From: Imperialibacter roseus
GTDB lineage: Bacteria; Bacteroidota; Bacteroidia; Cytophagales; Cyclobacteriaceae
Assembly (NCBI RefSeq): GCF_032999765.1
Contig: NZ_CP136051.1
Location: 2,766,417 to 2,830,416 of the forward strand
DNA length: 64,000 nucleotides
Direction of reading: 5' to 3'
The notes under the pieces: generated by a model
Seen by the model: the letters and a program-made list of their open reading frames with translations, nothing else
Told to the model about the DNA's origin: nothing
Databases searched by the model: none
Shown here: positions 8,046-17,086 of the stretch, piece by piece
Position numbering within the stretch: position 1 is the first letter of the stretch
Layout: the number at the start of each line of letters is the position of its first letter
Made by a program: the position numbers and the translations under genes

Positions 8046-9338
8046 CTACAACTGATCTATTTCTGCTACGACAAAAGTACTCCCCCCCACAAAAACGACA
8101 TCGTTTGCTCCCGCTTTTTTGCTTGCCAGGCCAATTCCTTCATTCACATCGCTCACCACTTCCCCAACATACCCCTCCGCTTTTGCTTCCTCATAAAGCC
8201 GTTCAGCGGGCAGTGCTCTGGGAATGCTGGCAGCAGTGAAATAGTAGTAGGCATCCTTAGGCAAAACACTCCATAGCTTCGACCTGTCCTTATCGCTTAC
8301 CACCCCGAAAACGATGTGCAGTTGTCCATGGATGTTCTCGCTGAGTTGTTCGAACAACTCCCTCATACCCTCTTCATTGTGGCCTACATCGCATATCATC
8401 AGCGGCTGCTGTTGCAGCACCTGCCAGCGACCTTTCAGGCCCGTCAGCCTCTTCACATTGCTGAGTCCTTTTGCTACGGCTTCATCGGAAATGTCAAATC
8501 CTCTCGTGCGCAGCACATCAACGACACTGAGAATCCCGGGGAGGTTTTTGAGGTAATACCGGCCTGTTAGGTCAAGGTTCAATGTCATCGGATCAGAACC
8601 GCCAGTTTTAGCTACCGAAACCACTCTTGAAAACAAGCTATACTCCTTATTTTCAACCTTATATCCGTTCCTGGCAATGACGATCGGGCTGTTTTCCTTT
8701 TTTGCCTTCTCAATAAACACTGCATCCAATGACCCGTAATAACCTCCGACCACCACAGGCGTATTTTTCTTAATAATTCCAGCCTTTTCTCCCGCTATTT
8801 CCTCCAAAGTGTCGCCCAGCAGGTCCATGTGATCGTAGCTAATAGAGGTAATCAGCGACACCAGTGGGTTGATCACATTCGTTGAGTCGAGTCTCCCACC
8901 GAGGCCCACTTCTACCACAGCTATATCGACCTGTTCTGACGCAAAATGATCGAACGCCATGGCCACCGTGGTTTCAAAAAAGCTTGGCTTTACCTGCTCC
9001 AATACCGGCTTCATTCTTTCTACAAAAGCCACCACTTTATCCTCGGGCATCTCTTCTCCATTGACCCTGATGCGTTCGGTGAAGTTCTTTAGGTGAGGTG
9101 AGGTATACAAGCCAGTTTTGTAACCAGCAGCCTGCAAAATGGCTGCAATAGAATGAGCACTCGTGCCCTTTCCGTTTGTGCCGGCAATGTGAACTGATTT
9201 GAATTTGTTGTGGGGATTGTCGAGCGCATTACACAGCGCCAAAGTATTGGTGAGATCCTTTTTGATGGCCACTTTCCCCACCCGCTGAAACATCGGAAGA
9301 CTACCGTAGAGGTAGTCCAGCGTTGCCTGGTACGTCAT
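8046..9338 (-). CDS. folC: Folylpolyglutamate synthase / dihydrofolate synthase
   Basis: 430 aa, normal family length. FolC adds glutamate to dihydropteroate and to folates in the cytoplasm. It has the Mur-ligase-type ATP loop AGTNGKGTSAHS (about residues 52-63), the YTSPHLKNFTERIRVNG segment, VGLGGRLDSTNVI and the C-terminal CDVGHNEEGMRELFEQL. It lies 7 bp after the tonB-like gene and 2 bp before trmB, in an operon-like arrangement. Confidence 0.95.
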   Translation of the reverse strand: MTYQATLDYLYGSLPMFQRVGKVAIKKDLTNTLALCNALDNPHNKFKSVHIAGTNGKGTSAHSIAAILQAAGYKTGLYTSPHLKNFTERIRVNGEEMPEDKVVAFVERMKPVLEQVKPSFFETTVAMAFDHFASEQVDIAVVEVGLGGRLDSTNVINPLVSLITSISYDHMDLLGDTLEEIAGEKAGIIKKNTPVVVGGYYGSLDAVFIEKAKKENSPIVIARNGYKVENKEYSLFSRVVSVAKTGGSDPMTLNLDLTGRYYLKNLPGILSVVDVLRTRGFDISDEAVAKGLSNVKRLTGLKGRWQVLQQQPLMICDVGHNEEGMRELFEQLSENIHGQLHIVFGVVSDKDRSKLWSVLPKDAYYYFTAASIPRALPAERLYEEAKAEGYVGEVVSDVNEGIGLASKKAGANDVVFVGGSTFVVAEIDQL

Positions 9339-9345
9339 TGGCTAT

Positions 9346-10290
9346 TTAGCGAGATTTGATGATAAAAGTGATTCTGCCTGTCGATCTCGGGGGAGCAGGA
9401 CTGTTCGGTGGGTTCCTTTTGAAGTAGAGGCCTTCCACCTCTCTCTGATAAACTGCTGCCACGGCAGCACTCACACCTCGCTCCAAAACTTTGACTCCAA
9501 TTACTTCACCAGCGTCGTCAACAGTGATTTCAAAGACTATTCGCCCGCTCTCGTTGGAAGTATCATTTGGTTTAGGAATCTCCTCCCACGCCCAGCCTGC
9601 CATATCGAGAGCAGCGCCACCTCCACCACCCGGCGTTCCATACAGGGCACGGGCATCGACAGTTCCTTCCTTGCTTCCTTTATCACCTGTAGCAGCTGTG
9701 TTATCGCCTTGGCTGTTGGCGGCCACTACTTTATCGGAAGCTACCCCCCCTGATGGTTTCTCAGCAGGCTTTTCTGTGGGTTCTTTCTTGGTTTCTACCG
9801 GAGTTGGTTTTGTTTCTGCCACTACAGGCTTGGTTTCCTTTTTCACCTCCTTCGGCTTCTCTTCTTCTTTCTTAGGCGTGGTCACCGGCGTTTTGACCGG
9901 CTCCTCTTTGCGCACATCAGGGCTGGCTACATTTTGCGTAACTACCGGCTCCTCTGGTGCATTGGTTGATTCCTCCACTACTTCTGGCTCAGCCGTATCC
10001 TCTACCGGCTCCGTCTCTTCTGTCTGTGTCTCTTCAGGAACGTCTTCATTGACCTCTTCGGCATCCGATGTGCTTTCGCTTTGCTCTACGGTAGATTCTG
10101 GCTGAACAGCGCCAGACCCCTGACTATCCAGTCCAAAGTTTAATTCTATGCCATACTCAGGAATGGGTGGATTGGGTTCTTTCCAGGCCAAAAGAAAAGC
10201 GAAAATCAACAAAAGTAGTGCATGGACGCCCAGAGAGACCGCCGTGCCTATTCTTTCATTTTTCTTTTCTTCTTTGCTCTGAAACTCCAT
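9346..10290 (-). CDS. TonB-like energy transducer
   Basis: 314 aa. One N-terminal membrane helix (about residues 17-36, LGVHALLLLIFAFLLAW) follows a short charged cytoplasmic tail. The middle (about 50-200) is rich in Pro, Glu, Lys and Thr, the typical periplasm-spanning linker. The C-terminal about 80 residues form a TonB/TolA-like domain (GRIVFEITVDDAGEVIGVKVLERG...GRITFIIKSR). It follows exbD by 3 bp and exbB beyond that, so it should take energy from this ExbB-ExbD motor. Whether it serves TonB-dependent uptake or a Tol-like envelope role cannot be decided by eye. Confidence 0.85.
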   Translation of the reverse strand: MEFQSKEEKKNERIGTAVSLGVHALLLLIFAFLLAWKEPNPPIPEYGIELNFGLDSQGSGAVQPESTVEQSESTSDAEEVNEDVPEETQTEETEPVEDTAEPEVVEESTNAPEEPVVTQNVASPDVRKEEPVKTPVTTPKKEEEKPKEVKKETKPVVAETKPTPVETKKEPTEKPAEKPSGGVASDKVVAANSQGDNTAATGDKGSKEGTVDARALYGTPGGGGGAALDMAGWAWEEIPKPNDTSNESGRIVFEITVDDAGEVIGVKVLERGVSAAVAAVYQREVEGLYFKRNPPNSPAPPRSTGRITFIIKSR

Positions 10291-10293
10291 TAC

Positions 10294-10683
10294 TTAATTC
10301 GGTTTTGTCGCTATCGATACTTTGGCCTCCAAAGCGGTCGCTATGCCTGCCACATAAACCAGGTGCTCCGTAGGAACAGATTTGTCAACATGCAGCACTA
10401 CCACTCCCTCTTTGCCAGCCAGTTCATTCCTTAAAACCATTTCCAGGTTGTTCCGGTTCACCAGCTTGTCGTTTACATAGTAACGCAAATCGCTGCTAAT
10501 GGTGACACTCACTTTTTGCAGCACAATGGTGGAGCTTTTGCTCGAAGGCAAATTGACCGGCAAGCCAGAAGGCGTAACAAACGTGGCTGTGAGCATAAAG
10601 AATATCAGCAAAAGGAAGACGATGTCGGTCATCGAACTCATGCTGAATGATGCATCAATCTTATTTTTTGGACGTAGATCCAT
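10294..10683 (-). CDS. exbD: ExbD/TolR family biopolymer transport protein
   Basis: 129 aa. A single N-terminal helix (FSMSSMTDIVFLLLIFFMLTATFV) contains the conserved Asp of the proton path (SMTDIVF) that identifies ExbD/TolR. The rest is the periplasmic domain (VSIATKPN end). It lies between exbB (10 bp upstream in transcription order) and the tonB-like gene (3 bp downstream). Confidence 0.93.
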   Translation of the reverse strand: MDLRPKNKIDASFSMSSMTDIVFLLLIFFMLTATFVTPSGLPVNLPSSKSSTIVLQKVSVTISSDLRYYVNDKLVNRNNLEMVLRNELAGKEGVVVLHVDKSVPTEHLVYVAGIATALEAKVSIATKPN

Positions 10684-10693
10684 GCTTCAGTGG

Positions 10694-11359
10694 TTATTTA
10701 GGCTCCTGTAGCAGGTCGATGAACTCGATAGCACTGTATTCCATTCTATGAATGACCTTCTGCATTCTGGTCACCAGGTAGTTATAACCTAGATAAGCTA
10801 TAATACCTACCGTGAGGCCGGCCGCCGTAGTCACCATGGCTTCGTAGATGCCCGATGAAAGCAACTTTGGACTAACAGAACCTTCTTCCTGCGCAATGGC
10901 GATGAAAGCCTGTATCATACCCGTTACCGTACCAAGGAAACCAATCATTGGAGCAGCCCCTGATATTGTCGCTAAAACACCCAGGTTTTTTTCCAGCTTG
11001 TAAATCTCTATTTTGCCCACGTTCTCGATAGACACCTCAATGTTTTTCAACGGACTTCCAAGGCGGGAAAGGCCCTTCTCTATCATTCTGGCAACAGGCG
11101 TGCCAGTTTGGGCGCAAATCATTTTGGCACCATTTACATCGCCAGCCAATACTTTGGCTCTGATGTCGTCTGTAAAGTGGTCAGGGGTTTCGCCTGCCTT
11201 CCTCAACGTAAGAAACCGCTCCACGAAAATGATAACGGCTACAACGGACAATAATAAAATGGGGATCATCCAGAATCCCCCTTTTAACATCAAATCTATA
11301 AGAGTGACCGACTGATCTTCAACAGCAATATCAGCGGTGTCAATTTGCAGTAACATCAT
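10694..11359 (-). CDS. exbB: ExbB/TolQ/MotA family proton channel protein
   Basis: 221 aa. Three membrane helices are visible: FWMIPILLLSVVAVIIFVERFL near residue 30, LGVLATISGAAPMIGFLGTVTGMIQAF, and GIYEAMVTTAAGLTVGIIAYLGYNYLV. The GAAPMIGFLGTVTGM and AMVTTAAGLTVGI signatures are diagnostic of the family. It pairs with the downstream exbD and tonB-like genes and follows the SPOR protein by 8 bp. Confidence 0.93.
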   Translation of the reverse strand: MMLLQIDTADIAVEDQSVTLIDLMLKGGFWMIPILLLSVVAVIIFVERFLTLRKAGETPDHFTDDIRAKVLAGDVNGAKMICAQTGTPVARMIEKGLSRLGSPLKNIEVSIENVGKIEIYKLEKNLGVLATISGAAPMIGFLGTVTGMIQAFIAIAQEEGSVSPKLLSSGIYEAMVTTAAGLTVGIIAYLGYNYLVTRMQKVIHRMEYSAIEFIDLLQEPK

Positions 11360-11367
11360 ATGTTATA

Positions 11368-12177
11368 TCAATACCTTAAAGCCCAAACTTCACCTCCATA
11401 GGTTGACTTAGCTTTTTCGGCTTCATCCGCTGCTTCCTGATAAGTGTCGAAATCGGAAATACTTACTCTGTAAAACCTTGATTTCCCGAACGGCTTAATA
11501 ACGGTTGAGTTCAACCCCTCTTTTGCCAGCTTCTTACCATAGTCATCGGCCAAGTCTCCATCGAAAAAGCTACCTACTATTACATAAGAACGACCGGTTC
11601 TCTCAGTTAGTGTAACTACTTCGCCGGTTGTGTTAACTGGCTTCTTCACTACGGGCTCTTCTTTAACAGGTTCTGGCTTTGGTTCAACAGGTTTAGGCTC
11701 CGCTTTCTCCACTTTTGGCGTTGCTTTGGCAACTACCTTCTTGTCGTCATCTTTATGATGCCAGTACAAAAACGCAAAACCAATAAGAACAAAGGCTACC
11801 GCCCCTATGATAATAATTCTGGTGAAGCTCTTGGCCGAGTCGCCACTGTCATTTGCTTCCTGATACGCCTGTTGTTTGAACGATGGTGGTGGAGTTCCCC
11901 CAAATACATTGGAAATCTCCTCGTGGCTTGGCTCCTCAACGTCAAAAATTGAACTTACCTGGCTATCATCTTCCTGAAAAGAAGGAGTTTCTGGCTCATC
12001 AAAAACCGGGCTGGGTTCTTCAGTTGGAGTTTCGCTGGAAGATTCGTCCTCAGCTTCGTCTTCATCGTCATCCAGTGCTTCATATTCAAGTTCCGGAAGG
12101 CCGAAGTCCTCATCATCCTGAGGTGCGTTTGAACCACTCTGTTCTTCCTTGTCTTTGTTTGCTTTGCTTTTAGCCAT
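11368..12177 (-). CDS. SPOR-domain membrane protein
   Basis: 269 aa. Residues 1-115 are acidic and low complexity (Asp/Glu/Ser/Pro-rich), one membrane helix follows (IIIIGAVAFVLIGFAFLYWHH, about 122-142), then a Lys/Pro/Glu spacer and a C-terminal SPOR domain (SYVIVGSFFDGDLADDYGKKLAKEGLNSTVIKPFGKSRFYRVSISDFDTYQEA). SPOR domains bind denuded septal peptidoglycan, so a division or envelope role is likely. It is directly upstream of exbB. Confidence 0.85.
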   Translation of the reverse strand: MAKSKANKDKEEQSGSNAPQDDEDFGLPELEYEALDDDEDEAEDESSSETPTEEPSPVFDEPETPSFQEDDSQVSSIFDVEEPSHEEISNVFGGTPPPSFKQQAYQEANDSGDSAKSFTRIIIIGAVAFVLIGFAFLYWHHKDDDKKVVAKATPKVEKAEPKPVEPKPEPVKEEPVVKKPVNTTGEVVTLTERTGRSYVIVGSFFDGDLADDYGKKLAKEGLNSTVIKPFGKSRFYRVSISDFDTYQEAADEAEKAKSTYGGEVWALRY

Positions 12178-12324
12178 TTATTAAGAGGTTGAGAGTACTT
12201 TAGATTCGTTATAAGCTCAGCTCAGTTGAAGTAACAATTCCGTAAAATAGAAATTTCTTATGTTTTAATGAAAAAATTCCTAGCCGCAAATAAAGAAACT
12301 TTTTTGGAATAATTTAAGAACACC

Positions 12325-13977
12325 TTAGAATGAATAAGAAAAACCTGCTTTGAAAGTAAGCCCCCTTACCGGATAATTTGAAAGTAATTGGTATTGCTGG
12401 TTGGCTAAATTGTGAAACTGAAGAAATATGGTTGCTCTTTCAGATAGCAAATAATCAAGATCAATGTAAATATCAGTCGCTGCTTTCAATTCTTTGGATT
12501 GTCCTAAATTCCAGTCATAGGCTTTTATCCCTCCAAGGTAGGCCAAGCCAGCCTTTGTTCTCATTTTGTTAAAGGCAAGAAAGCTTCCGTTAAATGCTAT
12601 TCTGTAACCCGGCATATGCCATGCTTCCTCAAATGTGCCGGACTGGTAATTGTAATAATTGACTTGCAGGCCCAAATTGAGCGAGCTTCCTATGTAAAAG
12701 TCGCTGGCCAGGTACAAATCCAATACTTTGAAATTGGCTGTATCGTAGGCCAGAATAAACTTCGACGGGTCGTCGGGCGAATTGAGAAAGACGCCAAATT
12801 GCTTGAAGACCTTCTGTGAAAGGCCTGCCTTGTAGCTCATGAAGGCCAGGTTTCCCTGTGCTCCCAGCCCGAGGTTCAATATGTTGTTGGAGTTGTGAAT
12901 GTCGACCCCAGTGGCTAAATAAGGGTTACGGTCAGTCATGCTTTGCCATGTGTTCAACTGGCTGTTTCCTGACAATTCGCCAAAAATGCCAAAGAGTTTG
13001 CCGAATTGGTATTTACCTTTCAAAACGGGGTATAGCTGCGACGCAGGCACCAGTGAGTCGGACTGATACAAATACCGAATGCCAGCAGATACCTGGTAGT
13101 TGTCACCAGTGTACACCACAGATGGCTCAAGTCCAATTCTTTGCCTGCTGGTGCTCAGAGAATCTTTGTAACTTATCAAGTCAGCAAAAACGCCCACATG
13201 CCCGGTTAGCGCACTTTGCAGTTCCATGGAAAGATCCGCATTCACTTTTACCCAGTTTTCCGAGATGTCCAGATTATCACTTTGTCCATTGTAGGCAAGG
13301 CCCCCGGAAATACTGATATCAGACTCCGACGATGAATTATCGATATTTACCGACACCCCATACTTATTGAAGTTCCTCTTCAGGCTATCTTCTCCCTCAG
13401 TAACTGAAACTGATGGATCGTACCCATAAAAATTAAAGCGTGAAAGCTTGTAGTAGGCATCTCCTGAGGCTGTAAACCCATCGCCAAAGTAGCTCGCCTC
13501 TCCTTTCAGAAGCGTCTCCCCTGATGCGCTGTTCTTTCCGTCAACAGGGCCTTTGCCAAATGAGAGGTGTTTTGCCTGAAAACCGGCCAGGTACTGCTTA
13601 TTTCTCTTGTTGTAGAGATAAAGCTCGCCCAGCGGAGAGTTGTAGTTGCCATAACCAAGCTTCACCAGGTTACCATAATACTTTTCCAGAGGCTCAGACT
13701 GAAGCTTCAACGCCTTGATGTCGACGGTAGTAGGCGGAACCGTTACGTCGAGGGCTGGAAAAACGTATTCCTGCTTGATACCGCCCGTTTCAATGGCTGC
13801 AGGAGGTATCTTTTCAAAACTTCTTGGCTGAAAAGGCAATACTATCTCCCTGTCCTTTTCTATCACTACTTCTGCTTCCTGTATTTCCCCGGCTTCTTCC
13901 CACTGCTCCTGTGACCAAGCGGGCAGGCTCATCAAAAGACAAATGCAGAACAGTAAGCTTTTATACATTTTCGGCAT
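12325..13977 (-). CDS. Outer-membrane beta-barrel protein of the TPR/Ton gene run
   Basis: 550 aa with a signal peptide (MYKSLLFCICLLMSLPAWSQ). After about 100 residues containing PPTTVDIKALKLQSEPLEKYYGNLVKLGYGNYNSPLGELYLYNKRNKQYLAGFQAKHLS, the sequence is almost entirely amphipathic strands ending in VRGLTFKAGFSYSF, with an aromatic C-terminus as in outer-membrane barrels. It resembles the barrel of TonB-dependent receptors but no plug domain is visible. It is separated by 2 bp from the large TPR gene upstream, suggesting a shared complex. The ligand is unknown. Confidence 0.7.
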   Translation of the reverse strand: MPKMYKSLLFCICLLMSLPAWSQEQWEEAGEIQEAEVVIEKDREIVLPFQPRSFEKIPPAAIETGGIKQEYVFPALDVTVPPTTVDIKALKLQSEPLEKYYGNLVKLGYGNYNSPLGELYLYNKRNKQYLAGFQAKHLSFGKGPVDGKNSASGETLLKGEASYFGDGFTASGDAYYKLSRFNFYGYDPSVSVTEGEDSLKRNFNKYGVSVNIDNSSSESDISISGGLAYNGQSDNLDISENWVKVNADLSMELQSALTGHVGVFADLISYKDSLSTSRQRIGLEPSVVYTGDNYQVSAGIRYLYQSDSLVPASQLYPVLKGKYQFGKLFGIFGELSGNSQLNTWQSMTDRNPYLATGVDIHNSNNILNLGLGAQGNLAFMSYKAGLSQKVFKQFGVFLNSPDDPSKFILAYDTANFKVLDLYLASDFYIGSSLNLGLQVNYYNYQSGTFEEAWHMPGYRIAFNGSFLAFNKMRTKAGLAYLGGIKAYDWNLGQSKELKAATDIYIDLDYLLSERATIFLQFHNLANQQYQLLSNYPVRGLTFKAGFSYSF

Positions 13978-13979
13978 AA

Positions 13980-16900
13980 TTAGTTTCTCTTTTGACTTGT
14001 GCTATCCTTCTTAATCGGCGACTGATCGGTATCTTTTTGCGTTACCGCTTCGGTCTCTCTTTTGTCTACTTCCTTCAGTTTGGCCCTTGCCGCCTCTTTC
14101 AGTTCAGGTATCGGACTATTAGTAATCACGGACTCCAATGTTGCTTTGGCCTGAAACAGCTCATTCAGCGCCAGGTAGTTGTCGGCTATCAATAGAAATG
14201 ATTTACCAAGCCAGTTCTCGTAAACTGCATACGACTTGTTCAGCCCGAATAACGTTTCCAGCGAACGCTTGTACTCCTTCTGTCTGTACTGGATAAGTCC
14301 GACGTAATACTGTGACTCAGCCGCATTTATGTCTTTAGCGGCATTTACCACGGCCAAAAACTCATCCAGCGCAGCGCCATACTGATTGCGCTCGAAAGCG
14401 ATTTTTCCCATATAAGTGCCAGCTTTGTTCTGTGCATTGAATGCCACCTTGTCGTCACCCAGGATTCTCTCCGCATACACCTGAGATGAGTCGAGGGAAT
14501 TGGCCGCAAAGTGAGACTCCATCAAACCTTCCCTGGCAGTGTACAAATCCCGCTTGCTATCAGATGACACCCGAAGCTTGTGCCAGTATTTGATAGCTAC
14601 GGGATAGTTTTTGTTGCTGTACTCCAAGGCACCAATCCGCTGGTACACCTTGGCCGGTGACACTGTCTGCATGTCCCCGATCAGTTGATAATATGCCTCC
14701 AATGCCGGCGCTGTTTGATTGAGCCTGTAATAGCTCTCTCCCACGTAGTAAAGTGCCTCTGCAGCATTGATACTTTGGGGGTACGACACCCTATAGGCCC
14801 TTAAAGCATTGACCGCTTCAGTGTACTTTTGTTCAAAGTAGAGGTTTCTGGCCCTTTCGTATTCAACACTTTCCAATGCTTTGTCATCGGGATTGGCTTT
14901 CTTATAAAGGGCGATGTATTGATCTACTTCATTTGATTTGCCCATCAGTGCCAATACCTCCTGTAGCCCTAGTAAAGCACTATTGGCCAAAGTATGCTGC
15001 GGGTATTCTTCCAGCACTTTCTTATAGTCGTTAGCTGAGGAAGGGTACTCCTTCAGGTTGTAGCTGCTTGATGCCCGGCGCACCAACGCATAGGGAATAA
15101 ACCCACTGTTAGGATATTTGCTAATCACACTGGTGAAGCCCGCTTTGGCCCTGGCGTAATCACCTGCTTCAAAGTCGAGCTGCGCCGACTGGAAAGTGGC
15201 GTCGTCGGCATAGCGGGAATTAGGAAAAGCCTTTGTCACCTGATCAAGCTCTCTCTTTGCATCTTCTTTCCTATTCTGAAAACCAAGAATCACCCCCCGC
15301 TGATAAAGCAAGTAATCCCTTTCCTTAAATCCATTGGAGCCTGCCTGCTGGTAGAAGGTCAGGGCCTCATCGTATTTCTTCTGAGCATAAAGGCAGTCTG
15401 CCAGCCTCACCTCTGCATCACGGTTGTTGTCGGGCCTGCGGTTGTTAACATAAGCCTTGAAATAGTTGGCAGCTTCAGGGTATCTATTCAGGTTAAAAAG
15501 GGCATAGCCAATGCCATAGTTGGCTTTGTGGAAGGTTAAGGAATTGCTCCTCCGCCCCTTTTGCAGTGCCATGGTGTAGCTGCCAATGGCGTCTTCATAT
15601 TTTTTCCCTGTCGAGAAGGCCTCTCCTTTCCAGAACCATGCATCAATTTCCAATTCCGGGTCTAAGGGGTAGCGCAGCGAGTTGTCGAACATCTGCACCG
15701 ACTCATAGAATTTGCCGCTATTGAACAACTGAGTGGCATTTAGAAAGGCTGCCTTTTGATAGGCCTTTTTAATCCGTTGGCTTCCCAGGCCTACTTTTTC
15801 GAAATAGGCCAGTGCCCTGTCGTAGTTGCTGGAGTTCACGTAGGCCTCGGCTATCATGTCCTGCGCATCGCCCTTGTCAGACGACTGAGGATACTCCCTC
15901 ATGTATTTTTCCAGTACCGGAATGGCCTGCTCGTAGTTGCCCAGGTCCATGTGCACCTGTGCCAGCTTAAACATGGCTCGTTCCTTTACCTTCTCGTCGT
16001 ATTCAGAGTCGGCAGCTTGCTGGTAGGCACTTACTGCAAACGACTTATTGCCCTCCATGATGTAAAGATCACCCAGATAATAAGACGCAGCCTGCCCTAT
16101 TTCGTCTTTCTCAAGGGCTACGTATTTAAAGTTCTCTATTGCCTTGGCGGGCTGTTTTGCCTTCATATAGCTGTAGGATATCCGAAAAAGCACCGGCGCT
16201 ACAGGCTTCTTGCGCATCGGCTTCATGTACTGCTCGTAATAAGGCAACGCTTTTGCATAATCTTTCTGCTCATAGTAAGCTTCGGCAGCATATAAAGCAA
16301 TCTGATCGACATTCTTCGCTTCCTTCGAGCCCGTCAGGTAAGGCTTGGTATAACTAATCAGTTCTTTAAAATCATTCTTTCGGTACAGTGTGGCAGCCAC
16401 CAGCTCAGGAACAATCGTTTCATAGCCGTCGCTTTCTCCCGCCAGTCTAAGGTCTGTCAGGGCATTGTCGTATTGCTTGAGCTGGAAGTAGATATAGCCT
16501 GCGTAGTAATAGGCTGGCGCTTTATATTCTCCATCCGACTTCTTCACCAGATTAAAATGTGGCAAGGCTTCTTCGAACTTCTTCAGTGTGAAAAGCGAAA
16601 AACCCCAATGGAAGTAAAATTCAGGTCTTTCGGCGGTGGGGAGGCGCTCAGGTTTGGCTTTGGCATAAAACTCTGCTGCCTTGCTGTAGTTTTCCTGTCG
16701 GTAATAGAAGTTACCAACCTCGTAGTAACCGGTAAGCGCCCTTGGGTGGTTCGGATATTCTGTCAGAAACCTCTCAAAAAGACCCTCTGCATCGGCGTGC
16801 TGTAGTGAAAGTCCGCAAAAGGCCTGAAAATAGAGCGCATCGGCCACATTCGAACCACTCGGGTCTGCCTTTAAATAGGCCTCGAACGACTTTCGGGCAG

Positions 16901-17057
16901 CGGCATACTTGTTCTGATTGAACAAGCTCACCCCTTGTTGGTAAAAATTCCCTTCACGGGAGTCGCTGATGGATGTTTGGGCCAGCAGGAGCTCGAAGCC
17001 ACCTGCTAACGTCGTTACCATCAATATTAGAATACCTGTCCTTATCTGTTTGATCAC
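13980..17057 (-). CDS. Large periplasmic TPR protein
   Basis: 1025 aa, beginning at a GTG with a signal-type N-terminus (ILILMVTTLAGGFELLLAQ). Nearly the whole protein consists of tetratricopeptide repeats (for example NYSKAAEFYAKAKPE, NYEQAIPVLEKYMREYPQSSDKGDAQDMIAEAYV, DYARAKAGFTSVISKYPNSGFIPYALVRRA), like the TPR part of Tol-Pal associated YbgF/CpoB but much longer. The tail is charged (QKDTDQSPIKKDSTSQKRN). It lies between holA and an outer-membrane barrel, upstream of the exbB/exbD/tonB-like genes, consistent with an envelope scaffold. Confidence 0.85.
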   Translation of the reverse strand: MIKQIRTGILILMVTTLAGGFELLLAQTSISDSREGNFYQQGVSLFNQNKYAAARKSFEAYLKADPSGSNVADALYFQAFCGLSLQHADAEGLFERFLTEYPNHPRALTGYYEVGNFYYRQENYSKAAEFYAKAKPERLPTAERPEFYFHWGFSLFTLKKFEEALPHFNLVKKSDGEYKAPAYYYAGYIYFQLKQYDNALTDLRLAGESDGYETIVPELVAATLYRKNDFKELISYTKPYLTGSKEAKNVDQIALYAAEAYYEQKDYAKALPYYEQYMKPMRKKPVAPVLFRISYSYMKAKQPAKAIENFKYVALEKDEIGQAASYYLGDLYIMEGNKSFAVSAYQQAADSEYDEKVKERAMFKLAQVHMDLGNYEQAIPVLEKYMREYPQSSDKGDAQDMIAEAYVNSSNYDRALAYFEKVGLGSQRIKKAYQKAAFLNATQLFNSGKFYESVQMFDNSLRYPLDPELEIDAWFWKGEAFSTGKKYEDAIGSYTMALQKGRRSNSLTFHKANYGIGYALFNLNRYPEAANYFKAYVNNRRPDNNRDAEVRLADCLYAQKKYDEALTFYQQAGSNGFKERDYLLYQRGVILGFQNRKEDAKRELDQVTKAFPNSRYADDATFQSAQLDFEAGDYARAKAGFTSVISKYPNSGFIPYALVRRASSSYNLKEYPSSANDYKKVLEEYPQHTLANSALLGLQEVLALMGKSNEVDQYIALYKKANPDDKALESVEYERARNLYFEQKYTEAVNALRAYRVSYPQSINAAEALYYVGESYYRLNQTAPALEAYYQLIGDMQTVSPAKVYQRIGALEYSNKNYPVAIKYWHKLRVSSDSKRDLYTAREGLMESHFAANSLDSSQVYAERILGDDKVAFNAQNKAGTYMGKIAFERNQYGAALDEFLAVVNAAKDINAAESQYYVGLIQYRQKEYKRSLETLFGLNKSYAVYENWLGKSFLLIADNYLALNELFQAKATLESVITNSPIPELKEAARAKLKEVDKRETEAVTQKDTDQSPIKKDSTSQKRN

Positions 17058-17086
17058 TTGAAAGTAGGTTTAACCCCTTGAACGAT